The position numbers were made by a program, and so were the translations under genes. DNA of 64,000 nucleotides from Collybia mongolica (taxonomy: Eukaryota; Basidiomycota; Agaricomycetes; Agaricales; Clitocybaceae), in the NCBI GenBank assembly GCA_013420905.1, contig JAAXNY010000004.1:682001-746000 (forward strand). The letters are read 5' to 3'. Of the stretch, positions 35,361 to 47,673 are shown in pieces. Within the stretch, counting starts at the first letter, position 1. Each line of letters begins with the position of its first letter. The notes under the pieces were generated by a model, which saw only the letters and a list, made by a program, of their open reading frames with translations, ran no database searches and was not told the origin of the DNA.

Positions 35361-37189
35361 CAGTCTAATTCAAAGACATCATGGACCCTTCTTATCAGGC
35401 CCAAAGGATGTACGGCTATAAGAAGATACTTTTTGCGTGTAAAACAGCCAAACAGGATGGTTTGAAGTACATCTGGATCGATACATGCTGTATCGACAAG
35501 CAGAGCAGTACCGAACTCTCTGAAGCAATCAACTCAATGTACTTGTGGTACAAGAACGCGCGCGTCTGCTACGCATACCTGTCTGACGTCCCAAGAAAAG
35601 GAAATCACAACGATCCCGGGTCCTTATTCGCCAATAGCCGCTGGTTTACTCGGGGGTGGACGTTGCAGGAACTAATCGCACCTGCAACAGTTATTTTCTA
35701 TGCCGTAGATTGGGTGCATATCGGTACCAAAGTCTCGCTACAGGAGACAATATCTATCACAACTGGAATTAGGACCGAAGTTATTGTAGGAGATATGGGT
35801 TTGGACAAAGTGTCAATTGCAGCACGGATGTCCTGGGCAGCCAACAGGCATACAACACGAGTCGAGGATAGGACATATAGTTTGATGGGCTTATTTGGAA
35901 TCAACATGTCACCTTTATATGGAGAGGGAGAACGGGCATTCATTCGACTCCAGCATGAGATAATAAAGAAGTCCACCGACCATTCAATATTTGCCTGGAC
36001 TGCACCTGGAGCTATCGACAAGTATCGAGGGATATTGGCGCGCTCTCCGGAGGAATTTTACAATTCACGTGAAGTTGAGATGGGTGGCCGCACTATCCGG
36101 AAGTCTTACTTCATGACAAACCAAGGGCTGCAAATCGAGTTACCCGTGAAAGAAATTGTTGAGGATGGGAAACATATAACCTTGGCTGCTCTAGATTGCC
36201 ATCTCTCCGGAAAGAGTGAGGCTATAGTGATCACCCTCATGCGCACCGACTTCCTCCAGTCTAGCGAGTACGTCCGATCGGAGACATCATCGACGCGGCG
36301 GACGATCGATAGGTTAGACCTCGCACCAAGGTCCTTACTGTACATTGTAGACGACTACTCTTCAGACCAGGGCCGCAACCAAGAAACCCGGATCCATGCC
36401 CAACCAGAAACTAAAGCGTCCCGGGGGTATGTCAATACGACATCCACCCGTTTCGGCCCTGCGCCTGCTCTGGGGCGACCTGATATGTGTTTGGGCTGCT
36501 TCGTAACGCCCCCTGCGGACAGACATGGGTTCACCATTGAAACCAGAATCTACCGAAAAGGTACCTCCAATGCAGAGTGGATTCAACACGAGGGCTCCTT
36601 TGTCTTTTACAGGGAACACGGTAGCAGGGCTATAGGGGTAATGGTACTCACAAACGACGACCCAAGCACCAAACAGCTTTTCTTATTTATCGAACCTGAA
36701 GAATCATTTGTATGGTCCGCGATTTGGGCGAATCCTTGGCACATCGAACAAGTCCTGTCAACTAATAAACCGCACATCAAAAGGAATCCCTATGATATGG
36801 CCGTGGGTCAAGGAAAAAAGGTCTATGTGAATGTGTCGCACAACAGGAAAACTACCATGGCTGATCACACTATTCTTCTCTCCATACGACAAATGAATTC
36901 GTGATATTGGGCAAAAAGAGGAGCAAAATCAAGGCTTGTCAAAGAATCAATTGGAGAATTTAGAGGTAATATTGGAATATACATGCATGTACCTACAGAC
37001 ATAATCATGAGTCAACTTCAGAGGAGGGAAATACGATAACATACCTACACCCCTGGTGGCTTGAAAACTCAAACATGATAAAGCTTATTATCCTCCCAAA
37101 TTCCCTTCCCTTTACAATTCACCATTCAAACTAATTACCACATAGCCAAACAACGGGAGATGCTGCGGATATCTGGGAGTGACCGACGA

Positions 37190-37750
37190 AAGGAAATGGT
37201 GGACATACATGTTTACGTGAGAAGAGCATTCGAGATGTTTATTGTCCCGCTGGAACTCTCTGGAAAATGCAGAACCGCTCTCTTGATAAGGCTCCTGCGA
37301 GTCTCGCTAACAGACGGTTAGTCACAATCTCTTTTGTCTCGCGTTTAAAGTTCAACTCCCGAAGGAAGAGTCGAGATCAAGAGGTCGCAAAGATATCCCT
37401 CCGTGCAACGGCCCATTGGAATGGTGGGGTATACGGTTTTTACGCCTTCCCCCAGTATATGGATTCAATGCGGTTGATGTAGGATTGTGCCAACTGAAGC
37501 CTTCCTCACGCCCCTTCCTAAAATTAGATGGCTCTGTGTAGGTTTTTATGATGTAGAGCTGGTATTTTCCAGCAAAGAGGATGGGGCAATACCTGAGAAC
37601 ATTATGGATGAAGCCGATCAACTAGAACAGAGCTCGGACCGGAACGTAGAGTGCAAACCCATATTGTCAAGCAACATCTGTGTTTGTGACGTACAGACGA
37701 CGCAAGGACAGTTCCACACCGCTGGCCAATCATTATTATGATGTCGATGT
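37190..37750 (+). pseudogene. HET-gene C-terminal relic
   Basis: Degraded C-terminal module of a HET gene: a block near 37,370-37,475 reads RVEIKRSQRYPSVQRPIGMV and GYTVFTPSPSIW. It corresponds to the EIEIKKS...RPDGRIGYLVISPIPQYG segment of the gene at 49,793. Near 37,665-37,740 TSVFVTYRRRKDSSTPLANH matches the VFVTIRRCKD end. Stops and shifts lie between. The 5' half is missing. Confidence 0.65.
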
Positions 37751-37999
37751 GAGGTGAATTGTAATCTTATTGCCATTTGCCATGCCCACATAATTCACAA
37801 GTGGGGCTGATTGTGTGCCGGTGATAACCAGAGAGCAGCGAGATCCCACAACTCATTGTCGTTAGCGTCCTGAGGTCGAGCATTACGGGAATTTTTTGTG
37901 ACAGCATAAGGTCGCAAAGTTGTTCTCCACCAGTGGCAGGATGGAAAACCTTGCAGTGGTGCGTGAGCTAGGGAGGTCTGAAAATTCAGCTCCTATTCG

Positions 38000-39419
38000 A
38001 ATATGTGGGTCCGGCTAGGGCCATGCCGGCCTCCCGTTGGCCATAAGTCCCAAACTCATAGTCGTAGGTTTAGGCAAAGCGCCAGGATATTGGAGACAGG
38101 CTCGAGGTTCATAAGAGGGGGACAAGGTGGCGGTGCAGGTCGGATCAACAACCAATACTTAAGCCGCGTCAACAGAGTTCCGGGTCCGAGTTTCCTTTCG
38201 CTTCAAGCAGCAACCTCCCACATGAACGTCGCCCATGCCTGCTGCATGAGGATGCAAATTTGCAGCGTGGGTATAGCCGGGAGCCCTACCGAAACTCCAC
38301 AGCCGCTTCGAACCGCACAAAGAATCGGCACTATTATAGTACTCGACCCTTGCAAAAATAATTGTTTGGCTTGTCGGTTTTCCGGGAAGCCTGACCCAAT
38401 TGCTATCATGCTCGTGTGGTCCTATGACTTGCAGCGCTATGTACGACTAGCAGCCATGGGGCTTGATAGGACCACGACAAATCGTATCGGAAAGGTTTCT
38501 TTGTATCGCGGATGATTACCACCCAGAATATGACACCATCAAAGATACTGGGGTCAACCTCACACTAAAGTCTATGTTCACCTCGAATACGGGAACCTTC
38601 TGATCACACCTAGCGCTGGCGTACAACAGGATTCACAGAATCAATAGTGGTTTACCTCCGATCTCCTCGGCTATGCAGACTCTCTGATCTTTGATGAACC
38701 TGACAAACAAGAGACATTTGCCGTCGTAGTTGGCCTGCGAAAGCCAGGAATGGTGTGGTACGATACTCTCAAGGGCGACCAACTGCTTAAACATGGTATC
38801 CGTGAGAAGACATTCGAGATATATATTGCACTCCCACTGGAACTCTCCGGGAAACGTAAAATCCCTCTCTTGATAAAGCCTCCATGAGTCTCGCTGACGG
38901 GCGGTCAATCACCGCTTCTTTGGCTTCTCGATCCAAGTCCGATTTCGAAGGAAGGGTCGATATTAAGAGGTCGCAAAGATACCCTTCTGTGGAACGGCCC
39001 TCCGGAGCGATGGGGTACATGGTTATCCCACCCCCCCCCGCAATGTGGATTTGCGGCTGATACAGGTCATTGCTAGTGGACACCGTCTCGTTCTCCTATG
39101 AACTAGGTTGAACACTCTGGTTCCTTCATATTGTATCTCACCGATATAGGGGTACTAGTGTTGCCATTTAGAAATAGTAGAAAGGTTTTACTTCGTACTG
39201 ATAGGCGGGAACAGCACAGACGTAGTTTGTTCCAGTGTGGAGAACGGCGCACCACCCAAAAGCATAGGCCCTGTAGAATTGGATTGGCTAACATCCAGAA
39301 TCCAGGCTGGGACCTATAGTGCAACCCTGGGTCAAGGGAGATCAGTGTTTGTGGTGCAGAGACGGTACAAGGACAGTAAGACATCACTAGTTGATCATAT
39401 CATAACAATATCCATGTGA
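38000..39419 (+). pseudogene. HET-gene relic (middle and C-terminal parts)
   Basis: Ordered HET blocks survive. LACRFSGKPDPIAIMLVW is at about 38,365-38,420. IADDY and LTLKSMFTSNTG are at 38,510-38,600. SKSDFEGRVDIKRSQRYPSV with GAMGYMVIPPPP is at 38,935-39,035. The end, AGTYSATLGQGRSVFVVQRR followed by KDSKTSLVDHIITISM, reaches a TGA at 39417-39419. Each matches the same position in the siblings at 40,047 and 49,793. Frames change several times and the HET domain proper is lost. It is adjacent to, and in the same direction as, the frameshifted HET gene downstream. Confidence 0.72.
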
Positions 39420-39787
39420 GGCAAGTTGTAATCCCAGCATCGAATGAAAAGTCTACTCGATTTGTAGTTTTAAGGTGTTGCTAACGGTGTGGTGATCAAC
39501 TTAGGAAGCCGTGGTCGAATCAATTGACTCACACCGACAGTCAGGATGGTATTATCTTTGGCTAATTCTGGCGAAAAAGCGTCGGCATCGAGGTACGATG
39601 CACGAACATAATAAAAGGCACAAGGAACGTCATGGTTTGAGAGAGAAACCCGCGAAATAGTAAACAGTGGCCCGCTCACGCTTGATTATTATTATCCTAA
39701 AGTATGTTGTGGCATCAAGGATAAGGTCACCTGTACATGCCACCTGTCAATGGACTGGCACCCGTGCGCAAGGTGCCACAATCAAAT

Positions 39788-39795
39788 TGACGTCA
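39788..39795. promoter_or_regulatory. palindromic TGACGTCA site upstream of HET gene
   Basis: Full ATF/CREB-type palindrome 252 bases before the HET start at 40047. It lies in a block also found before the sibling at 49,793 (shared GTCACCTGTACATG and TTGACGTCACACACTC). Binding by a bZIP factor is inferred only. Confidence 0.4.
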
Positions 39796-40046
39796 CACAC
39801 TCATTGATATTCATGATATACACGAAGTTCCAACCCTTCAGGCTTCTCCAACAACGACACCTTACACGTAAATTTCCCGCGGATACTCCGGACGTTTCTG
39901 TCACGCTTATGGTGGACACTAAGACAGAAGCCGACTCACTTGTAAGTGGGCTCTTAGCTTCCTAACGGTTTATAACTTGCTCGTCTTTCCAGTTTTATCT
40001 TTGACTCCTAATCCACGCAACCCGTTCCACCACTATTCAGGGGACA

Positions 40047-42180
40047 ATGCGTCTTTTAGATACCACCACAAAGGAATTGTCAGAATTTCAGAGCCACATA
40101 CCGGTATACGCCATACTATCTCACGTATGGGAGAATGAGGAAGTCACGTTCCCCGATATTGCTAATCTCGACAAGGCGAAGAAAATGCAGGGCTTCGCAA
40201 AGATAGTCGGTGCGTGCAACACGGCTATACGAGATGGCATCAAGTACATTTGGATAGATACATGCTGCATCAACAAGGAGAGCAGCGCTGAGCTCTCCGA
40301 AGCGATCAACTCGATGTACACTTGGTACCAGAATGCACGGATTTGCTATGCATATCTATCCGATGTCCCAAGCGAGGGAGAACATGAAGATCCTTATTCC
40401 TTATTCGCAATGAGCCGGTGGTTTACCAGAGGCTGGACGCTCCAGGAACTCATTGCACCTTTAAGAGTCGTGTTTTACGGGCAGGATTGGGTTGATATCG
40501 GCACTAAAGCCACTTTGCAGAAGACCATTTCTGCCGTAACAGGAATTGGCGCCATCGCCATCGTAGGGGGCGTGTACTCCAACTCGTTCATTTTGGATGA
40601 CGTTCCCGTCGCAGTGAGGATGTCATGGGCAGCCAATAGAACTACAACGCGAGAAGAGGACATTGCGTACAGTTTGATGGGGCTGTTTGGGGTTAATATG
40701 CCGCTGCTCTACGGAGAGGGGAGGAACGCATTCATTCGTCTCCAACATGAAATTATAAAGAAGTCTACCGACCATTCCATATTCGCCTGGACTACAGATG
40801 ACAATGCACAACGAGGCATGCTGGCTCGTTCTCCCAGCGAATTCCACAAATCAGGTGGAATTGAAAGTATTCCCGCTTCTAAAAGAGAAGACAAGCCCGC
40901 GCCTTACTCCGTAACCAACAAAGGAATTTACATAGAGCTACTCATGAAGGTTGTTTCTCGGGAATTTGAGCGCCAGACTTTAGTTCTATTGAACTGCCGC
41001 TTTTCTACTACCAGCGGGAAGTCGGAGCCCATCGCAATCGCGCTTTCACGAACAGATTCAAATATATCCAGCGAATATGTCCGGAATAACACCATGAAGT
41101 TACAGTCCTGGATCGAGCCTGAGTGGGAGATCGAAATTCCCACTAAAATGACTGCACTGTATTTTGCAGACGACTATTCTATGGACGCCCGTGATTCATC
41201 AGGACAGGCGACGATCCTGTTGAAACTCAAAGTACCCACTGAATATGGGAAGCTTCAGCATGTAGAATCAGAACCGGACGACTGCTGGAAGCAAATAGCG
41301 GAGACTGAGTGGGAGTACGCTGAACGAGATATGCAGGATTCCGACTCGGGGGCGGTCTTGATATTCGGAAGTCGCTGTTATAGTTGGGTCCAGGGAACCG
41401 GAGCCGATGGTATGGTGCGATATTCTTGCTGATCTTAAGGACGAAGATGCGTATGATATTTACGACTCTTACATCGATGATTCAGAGGCATCTCGTCATG
41501 GGAGGAAAAAGCGTTTTTTGGATAGATGCTTCGCAGACCTTGCTGGGGGGTGGTCAGCTACTGTTTCATCGGGGACCTCAGATGTCGTTTCGGTGACAGG
41601 AGAGAAGTACCTTTTGAACGCAGAACTCGAGTTGAAGAGGTCACATAAACAAAAGCCGGAGATGACTGTGCAGTCGTTGGAGCGACCCGACAACAGTTTT
41701 GGGTATATCATTGTTCCCCCCACACCCCAATATGGCTTTTTGGTCGACATCAACAACCTCCGGACAAACTCTACTCGCGCGAGTTGGGTCGAGCGCCTCG
41801 GTTCTTTTGTGTTGTACACGGATGGTTCGAGTGCGGAGATATTGCCGTTCATAAATAACAGGTCGAACGAAGAATTTTGCTTTTTGGTGGGAACGGATCC
41901 TGACGACTACGAACAAATCTATTCCAAAATCGAGAAGAATAGACCCGAAGATCCCACAGAAGTGGTGGAGGCCAAAGGTACTGCCAAGAAGGTCTATAGT
42001 ACAACTCTTGATCGAGGGAGACTAGTTTTCGTGACAATCAGACGATGCAAGGATGAGTCTGTGGCTGACTTTATTATCAACCTGTCGGTGGGGGGTAATG
42101 TGATCCCAGCGTCATCGGAACACACAGGTGAAGTTGTGTCAAAGGCGAAGAAGCGATTATCCTTCGGGTTGTGCTTCTAG
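40047..42180 (+). pseudogene. HET-domain gene with one frameshift
   Basis: An ATG start opens 461 codons, with all HET hallmarks: IPVYAILSHVWENEEV, KYIWIDTCCINKES, WYQNARICYAYLSDVP, SRWFTRGWTLQELIAP, WAANRTTTREEDIAYSLMGL and HSIFAWT. The frame then closes at 41430-41432. The next frame, open from 41,378 or earlier, continues with VAVIVGSREPEPMVWCDIL, KKRFLDRCFADLAGGWS, YIIVPPTPQYGFLVD, EEFCFLVGTD and VYSTTLDRGRLVFVTIRRCK to the TAG at 42178-42180. Against the gene at 49,793, about 20 bases are missing near 41,370, which explains the shift. Otherwise intact, so loss is recent or the gap is a sequencing error. Confidence 0.88.
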
Positions 42181-42370
42181 AGATAGTAGATTTGGATTGA
42201 TGTATGGTGTATGTGTTAATTAGTGAGTATATGTATTTTCTCGTGAGGTGAGGAGCTTATTAACCGTGAGGCGCTGAATCAGCAAGCCGAGACATGAACT
42301 CTATTTTGGGAATCCGGTCTGTTCGTTATAAGGCAGAGCAGTCGGATGGGCAAATGGGAAATTCACAGTC

Positions 42371-43348
42371 ATGAAAGCAATCGTCATCTCCCACTTTGGA
42401 CACTCAGTTGACAACCTCGTCTTCCGAGATATCGACGCGCCGGAACCGACACTAGGCCATGTCGTAATCCGCGTCAAAGCCTTCGGGATCAACCATGCAG
42501 AGATGCACATGCGCAAGGGCGAGTGGGCAGAATCCATGTCCGTCTCCGGCATCGAGTGCGTCGGGATTGTGTACGCGTGTTCGGGTGGAGAATTTGCCGT
42601 TGGTACGAAAGTAGCCGCGCTCATGGGGGGCATGGGACGAACGATCAACGGGTCGTACGCGGAGTTCACTAATCCGCCAGTGGGGAACGTGTGTGCGATC
42701 GAGAGTGATTTGCCGTGGGAGCAGCTGGCAGCGCTGCCGGAGACGTATGCGACCGCTTGGACGTGCCTGTTCAGGAATTTGGAGGTGAAGGCTGGGCAGC
42801 TTGTCGTAGTGAGGGGGGCGACGTCGAGTTTTGGGCAGGCTGCAGTGAACTTGGCGGTCAACGCTGGAGCAAAGGTGATCGCGACGACAAGGAACAAGGC
42901 GAGGTTTGAGGGGCTTAAGAAGCTAGGGGCATTTCGCGTTGAGTTGGAAGGACCTGATCTTTCGGAGCGGTTGGCTGAGAGGGGGACGGTCAATGCTGTG
43001 TTGAATCTCGTGGGGAATAGCGTGTTCTTGGATTCAATGAAGATTCCGCGACGGGGTGGGCGGCAATGTATTGCGGGATTCCTGGGTGGGCTCGCCTCCA
43101 TCCCAGACTTCAATCCATTAGCCCAGCTGCCCAGTGGTGTTCATTTCAGTTTCTTTGGGAGCTTTCACTTCGGTACTCCCCAATTCCCGCTGTCCGATGT
43201 ACCCCTACAGAGTATTGCTCGTGATGTCGCAGACGGAAAATTTGAAGCGAAGCCTGCTCGGGTCTTCGTCTTCAAGGATATTCGTGAGGCCCATAGGGTG
43301 ATGGAGGCTAACGAGGCGAACGGAAAACTTGTTGTAGTGGTCGATTAA
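42371..43348 (+). CDS. medium-chain reductase, quinone-oxidoreductase type, 325 residues
   Basis: Single-exon gene from ATG 42371 to TAA 43348. The N-terminal GroES-like part has GHVVIRVKAFGINHAEMHMR. It lacks the structural-zinc Cys cluster and the catalytic-zinc Cys of alcohol dehydrogenases. The nucleotide-binding part has VVVRGATSSFGQAAVNLAV, a Rossmann glycine-type turn used for NADPH, then KVIATTRNKARFEGLKKLGA. The C-terminal KDIREAHRVMEANEANGKLV is typical of zinc-independent quinone oxidoreductases. It likely reduces quinones or enones in the cytosol; the substrate is unknown. It starts 191 bases after the HET gene, same strand. A shrunken copy of the pair lies at 49.8-52.2 kb. No faults seen. 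Confidence 0.88.
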   Translation: MKAIVISHFGHSVDNLVFRDIDAPEPTLGHVVIRVKAFGINHAEMHMRKGEWAESMSVSGIECVGIVYACSGGEFAVGTKVAALMGGMGRTINGSYAEFTNPPVGNVCAIESDLPWEQLAALPETYATAWTCLFRNLEVKAGQLVVVRGATSSFGQAAVNLAVNAGAKVIATTRNKARFEGLKKLGAFRVELEGPDLSERLAERGTVNAVLNLVGNSVFLDSMKIPRRGGRQCIAGFLGGLASIPDFNPLAQLPSGVHFSFFGSFHFGTPQFPLSDVPLQSIARDVADGKFEAKPARVFVFKDIREAHRVMEANEANGKLVVVVD

Positions 43349-43833
43349 AAAATCGGAGATGACTTGAGTGGATCAAGACTGTCTATCTATAAAACTTGAA
43401 ATCAAAATATTTAGCAGTCACTCAGTAGTATCTGAGCCTGACTAACCGTTCAAATCGTCGCTCGAACGGCTGAATGAGGATGTCCGGGGGTTTAATATCG
43501 TCCTCTGAGTCGTGCTCGAACCGCGCTCGAAGTTAACGTCGGGCCAACCTGTGAAGGCCTAGCCATAGCGTTCAGAACCTGAACACTGTGTAGTGGATGG
43601 TCGAGAATTAAGCTCCAAGGCATAATATGCACATTGTGGCTGAAGTCGAAGTTGTAAGCGAGGAGTTTATCCTTGGCTTCAGACCACCACCACAAGTTTT
43701 AACCGACAGTCACGTTAATCTCCAAACGACCATGGTTCACTAGATTCGTGTCGGACACGGTATATATCTTGCTATCAAGCATCATTTGTGACACCAAATC
43801 TATCAATATCACTGGTGCAACGCGCGAATTATC
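43349..43833. other. intergenic between oxidoreductase and Mios/Sea4
   Basis: No gene recognised. Should contain the oxidoreductase terminator and the promoter of the WD40 gene that starts at 43834. Confidence 0.4.
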
Positions 43834-46800
43834 ATGGTTCAATCCGAAAAACGCCTCCTCTGGCACCCACGACAAGACAACAAATTTGTAGTTGGTGGAG
43901 GGTCTCAAATAACATTATACGAATGGGCTCCAGACTACCCTGAGATAAGACAGATCACGTCGCAGCATGATTTGCAGCACATGAAGGTATGTGAGTAATT
44001 CAGTCGCAAGTCCCCAGATAGCGTCTCACAGAAAATTTGCACTTTAGTGTTTCGCATGGTCTCCAGATCCAGGGTTTGAAGACCTCGTCGCGGTGGGACA
44101 CAGTACGGGAAAGATTGACCTTCTTCGGTTGGCGTCCTCGAAACATGGCAATCGAAGCAATACACTTTCCACTGGCCCAGTGGTCACCCTGCCAATGCGA
44201 AACTCGCGTTCCTGCAACTCCCTCGCATTCTGTACTGCGGACCCCAACTACCTCGCATCAGGCCTGGATAAAATTCGTGGTGACCACAGCCTGGTTGTTT
44301 GGGATATCAGCACTGCGACACCCATACTCTCCCTTTCCCCGGGTCAATCCCAATCCAATGATACGGAACGCCACCCACCTCCAGCGCGACGCGCGCACGC
44401 ATCCATCCCTCGTGCAGAGACAGGACCCCGTACAGATAACCGCATCCTTCAACAACATGCGCAGACCGAGACGGTGACGTCAGTGTGCTTCCTCCCCCAG
44501 TCGACAACGCTCCTACTTGCCGGTATATCGCATCGTTGGCTTCGCCTCTTTGACATCCGCAGCGCGGTCCCTTCGACCACGAATGCAGCTTCCAAAATCC
44601 AGGGCCTCGCCACAGACCCGTTCGACCCTCACCGAATCGCTTCGTTCGGCGACGGCTTGATCTCATTGTGGGATTCACGCAAGCTTTCTCAGCCAGTGAT
44701 GTCATTCACTGAAAGAGAAGCGACTGCGGATGGCGCGTTTCTACGTCCAGGTGCTGGGTATACGGGAATTGAATTTTCGGCGACGCGGCGAGGGACACTA
44801 GCAGCACTGGAAAGGGATTCCTCATATGTGCGGTTCTGGGATGTGATGTCTGCGAAAGCTCATATATTTGATGATGGGGCGATGGATGGACGTGGGTCGA
44901 GGGAATTAGGTCGGGTGTCGAGGAGGTCTTGGGCAAATCTTCCCTGGCCTTCTGCCGGTGTGCACCACCACACGCAACATTCGCCCAAGGAACCAGACCT
45001 ACAGCCCTCTTTGGTGCTGACCGATACCAGGAGAAGTAAGTGGCACTTAAACGTCATACACCTTTACTCACATCCCTCTAGCTAAGCGATTCTCTCGGGC
45101 TCTGGCTTCCTTCGCCCTCGTCCCGAGTCCTTATCGTCATCCTCTAACATCCAATGTCATGGTCGTCAACAAGGAGGGTGATCTGGAGCTATACGCCCTG
45201 CACGACACTCCCAAACAGGCTATCTGGAGTGCTCGGGGTGACCTTGCCATATCCGTCGGACAAACGTGTCGTGTCTTGGAAGGGTTCCCAGACACAAATA
45301 TAGATGCAGACCAATGGGATGCACAGAATGCGTCTCAATACGCTTACAGTGGCGACCCTCGCTCTTCTCATTCTCGCTCACAAGATAGGTCTGAGTCTGC
45401 GATGCGGGGCAGGCCGAAGCCGACTAAGGATAACGGACCTGTGGTACCTGCACCCCCGACGGCCTTTCCTCCATTCTTCGGACGTGGCGATGACGAAGGA
45501 TTTCCAGCGCTCACCTCTCCTGTTCCAACGACGGGTCCCACCAATCTCGCAGCCACACGTCCGAAGGAAGGCAGGGACTTTAGCCCAGCCAATTCCAAAA
45601 ACTACGACCCTACGCAGCGGACAAATAATGTTGGAGATGTGAAGGATGATGCGACGGCGAGTGGCAGGAGGCGAAAGGAAGGGAGCGATGACCAGCCAAG
45701 TCGTAGTATTACCAGGGGGCGGCGTTTGCCAAGGGGTGTGAACCATGTCATGGAGGATGATATTTCTATGATCATGAAAAGACGAGCGTTGAGGGGCTAT
45801 GGTTTAAGTAAAGTGAGTAACGAAATCTCTCATCCTTAACTAGTGACGAGACCTTGACCCGCAGCCGCAAAGCAATATACTCATCACCCAGGATGACCAT
45901 AAGCCAAATCATGGAGCATCACAAACGCTCTCGGACTTATGGGCGTGGATCTCACGTATGCTTATCCCGTTTACCTTGTTTCCGCAAATTGAAATGTTTG
46001 CTACACACAGACTCGCACGAATTTTTCACCGTCCCATCGTCGGTCCTGCATGGTTATGATTTTGCATATCAAGGACTCCTCGGTATCTGGGAAGGCTTCC
46101 AGCCCCTACCAAATCCCAACCTTCAGCCTGAACTAGGTCCACCAAACCCTCATCTCGACTCCCCTTCATACCTTCATGAAAGGCGCTCCTCTCGTCACAA
46201 CCACCCTCCCACCGACGATGCGTATGGAAATTTCCAAGCAGCGCTATCAACACTGGCTGCTCACCGGCCCGGTGACCGCTCATGGAAACCCTCTGTCTCT
46301 ACCACAAAAGTAGTGCAGCGGCAGATAGCACTCCAGCTCTGTGGCTGGAGTCTAAAGGACGAGGAGTTAAACAATGCCATCAAAAGGTTTTATTTTATTT
46401 TTCATCAGATCCTGAGTTTTCGCTGACCTAAGTGGTTCGGTAGATGGGAAAAAGATGGAGAGATTTCAAGGGCGGCCTGCTGGCTTATTTTCACTAAGCA
46501 GTACACAAAAGCCATCGATCTCTTGATGCGAAGTAATGGTTCGTTGTCAGCTATATGTTTCTAGCATCAACCATTGAATCTATTGCCTACCTTAGATGAA
46601 ATCCATCGAATGATGTCTGGCACCGTTGCCGCACTTGTCCCGCATTCCTCCAGTTCGAAAAGTCCCGAGCTCCGGGACCATTGTGAACGACTCATCGTCA
46701 GGCTTCACGATCCCTACTTCCGGGTTCTACTCACTCACCTCGCCCTCAATGACTGGCTGGAGATTTTGGAAGAGGAAACTATGCCATTTCGCGAACGTCT

Positions 46801-47673
46801 CGCCATTGCGTTCCAGTTCCTCGACGACAAGACTGTATTGTCGTACCTCCGCCGGTGCATGGACCGCGCGCTCTCCAGGGGCGATGTTGATGGGGTCATG
46901 ATTACCGGACTTTCGAGCAAGGCTGGGCTGGATATTCTCCAGGGATACCTTGACAGAACTGGGGACGTCCAGAGCGTTGCAATCCTCGGGTCGTATGTGT
47001 GCCCTCCCGGCCGGAAAAACCCACGCCTTGGAGCGGGTGGTGAGGCGAAAGTTGAGCGATGGGTGGAGAGCTATCGAGATTTATTGGATGGGTTCAAGAT
47101 GTTCCACTGCCGAGTTGGATTCGATATTGAACGAGGGCAAGTCACGCTGAGCGAGAGTAGCGTTGGCGCTGGGAGTGGTGATTGGGTGCCAAGGCAGATC
47201 CTGATTAGGTGCAACTATTGCAATAAGCCAGTCAGCGCCGATCCGTCGGTTGATACCAATGGGATACAACAAAAGGCGAAGGTGAACTTCACGCTGTTTT
47301 CGTTTCTTCGTACTTCTGACCACGTCGCCCTTTCCACCAGCCCACAACATGTCCGCACTGTAATCGTGCATTGCCAAGATGTTCGATATGCCTGATGACC
47401 CTCGAAATTGTCCAAGATGGAGCTCGGGAGCTTGATCTTTTGCACTCCCAGACCCAGTATAAAGGTATCTTGGCCCGATATCCATAAGGCATTGTCTTAC
47501 TCAAAATTTTCTGTGTAGATACGATTGACGAGGCTATTATTATGTGTCAGACATGCCGTCATGGGGGGCACGCATCGCATATTCTTGATTGGTTCTACGG
47601 GGAGGACGGAGCCCGTTCACATGGGGTCTGCGCGGTTGCGGATTGTGACTGCAGGTGTGCTGAGGAAATGTGA
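43834..47673 (+). CDS. SEA4: Mios/Sea4, WD40 and zinc-finger subunit of GATOR2/SEA
   Basis: GATOR2 (SEACAT) subunit that signals amino-acid state to TORC1 at the vacuole or lysosome. The start is ATG 43834 (LLWHPRQDNKFVVGGGSQIT). Intron 43987-44047 follows, then CFAWSPDPGFEDLVAVGHST, CNSLAFCTADPNYLASGLDK, SVCFLPQSTTLLLAGISHRW and HRIASFGDGLISLWDSRKLS. These match the animal Mios order closely. After a disordered Ser/Pro/Asp-rich insert come RALRGYGLSK, RQIALQLCGWSLKDEE and the alpha-solenoid (EDKTVLSYL-type, DYLDRTGDVQ-like LQGYLDRTGDVQSVAI). The C-terminus has paired zinc sites: IRCNYCNKPV, CPHCNRALPRCSIC, CQTCRHGGHASHILDWF and CDCRC, then TGA 47671-47673. About eight short introns. No break seen. 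Confidence 0.9.

Larger units (their letters stand above)
30819..35367 (+). mobile_element. hAT-superfamily element, 4,549 bp including a nested Tc1
   Basis: The tips are TAGACTGTCC and GGACAGTCTA, a perfect 10-base inverted repeat. They are flanked by an exact 8-base duplication ATTCAAAG (30811-30818 and 35368-35375), the hAT hallmark. Both sub-ends are GC-rich GGCC/GGGCCAGG arrays. Inside is a hAT transposase gene with the C-terminal dimerisation domain, but its middle N-terminal part is missing. A Tc1 element occupies 31380-32987, so the hAT alone is about 2.9 kb. The target is a HET-gene exon. Confidence 0.93.
30710..36904 (+). pseudogene. HET-domain gene interrupted by a hAT element
   Basis: The 5' part is 30710-30818: ATG, then MRLLDTTAMRLIEIEGDIPP, YAILSHVWEKEEVEFK. 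The 3' part is 35376-36904: DIMDPSYQAQRMYGYKKILF, YIWIDTCCIDKQS, WYKNARVCYAYLSDVP, SRWFTRGWTLQELIAPAT, WAANRHTTRVEDRTYSLMGL, HSIFAWT. The two parts have 109 and 1,529 bases, so they join in phase to 545 codons with no stop. HET domains act in fungal vegetative incompatibility and related cell-death responses. Compared with the 687-codon sibling at 49,793, this one lacks about 140 residues in the C-terminal half. Apart from the insertion I see no lesion. Precise excision would restore the frame. Confidence 0.88.

Noticed and set aside
42301..43113. 270-codon minus-strand frame
   Set aside because: Antisense shadow of the oxidoreductase gene, which has clear family motifs.
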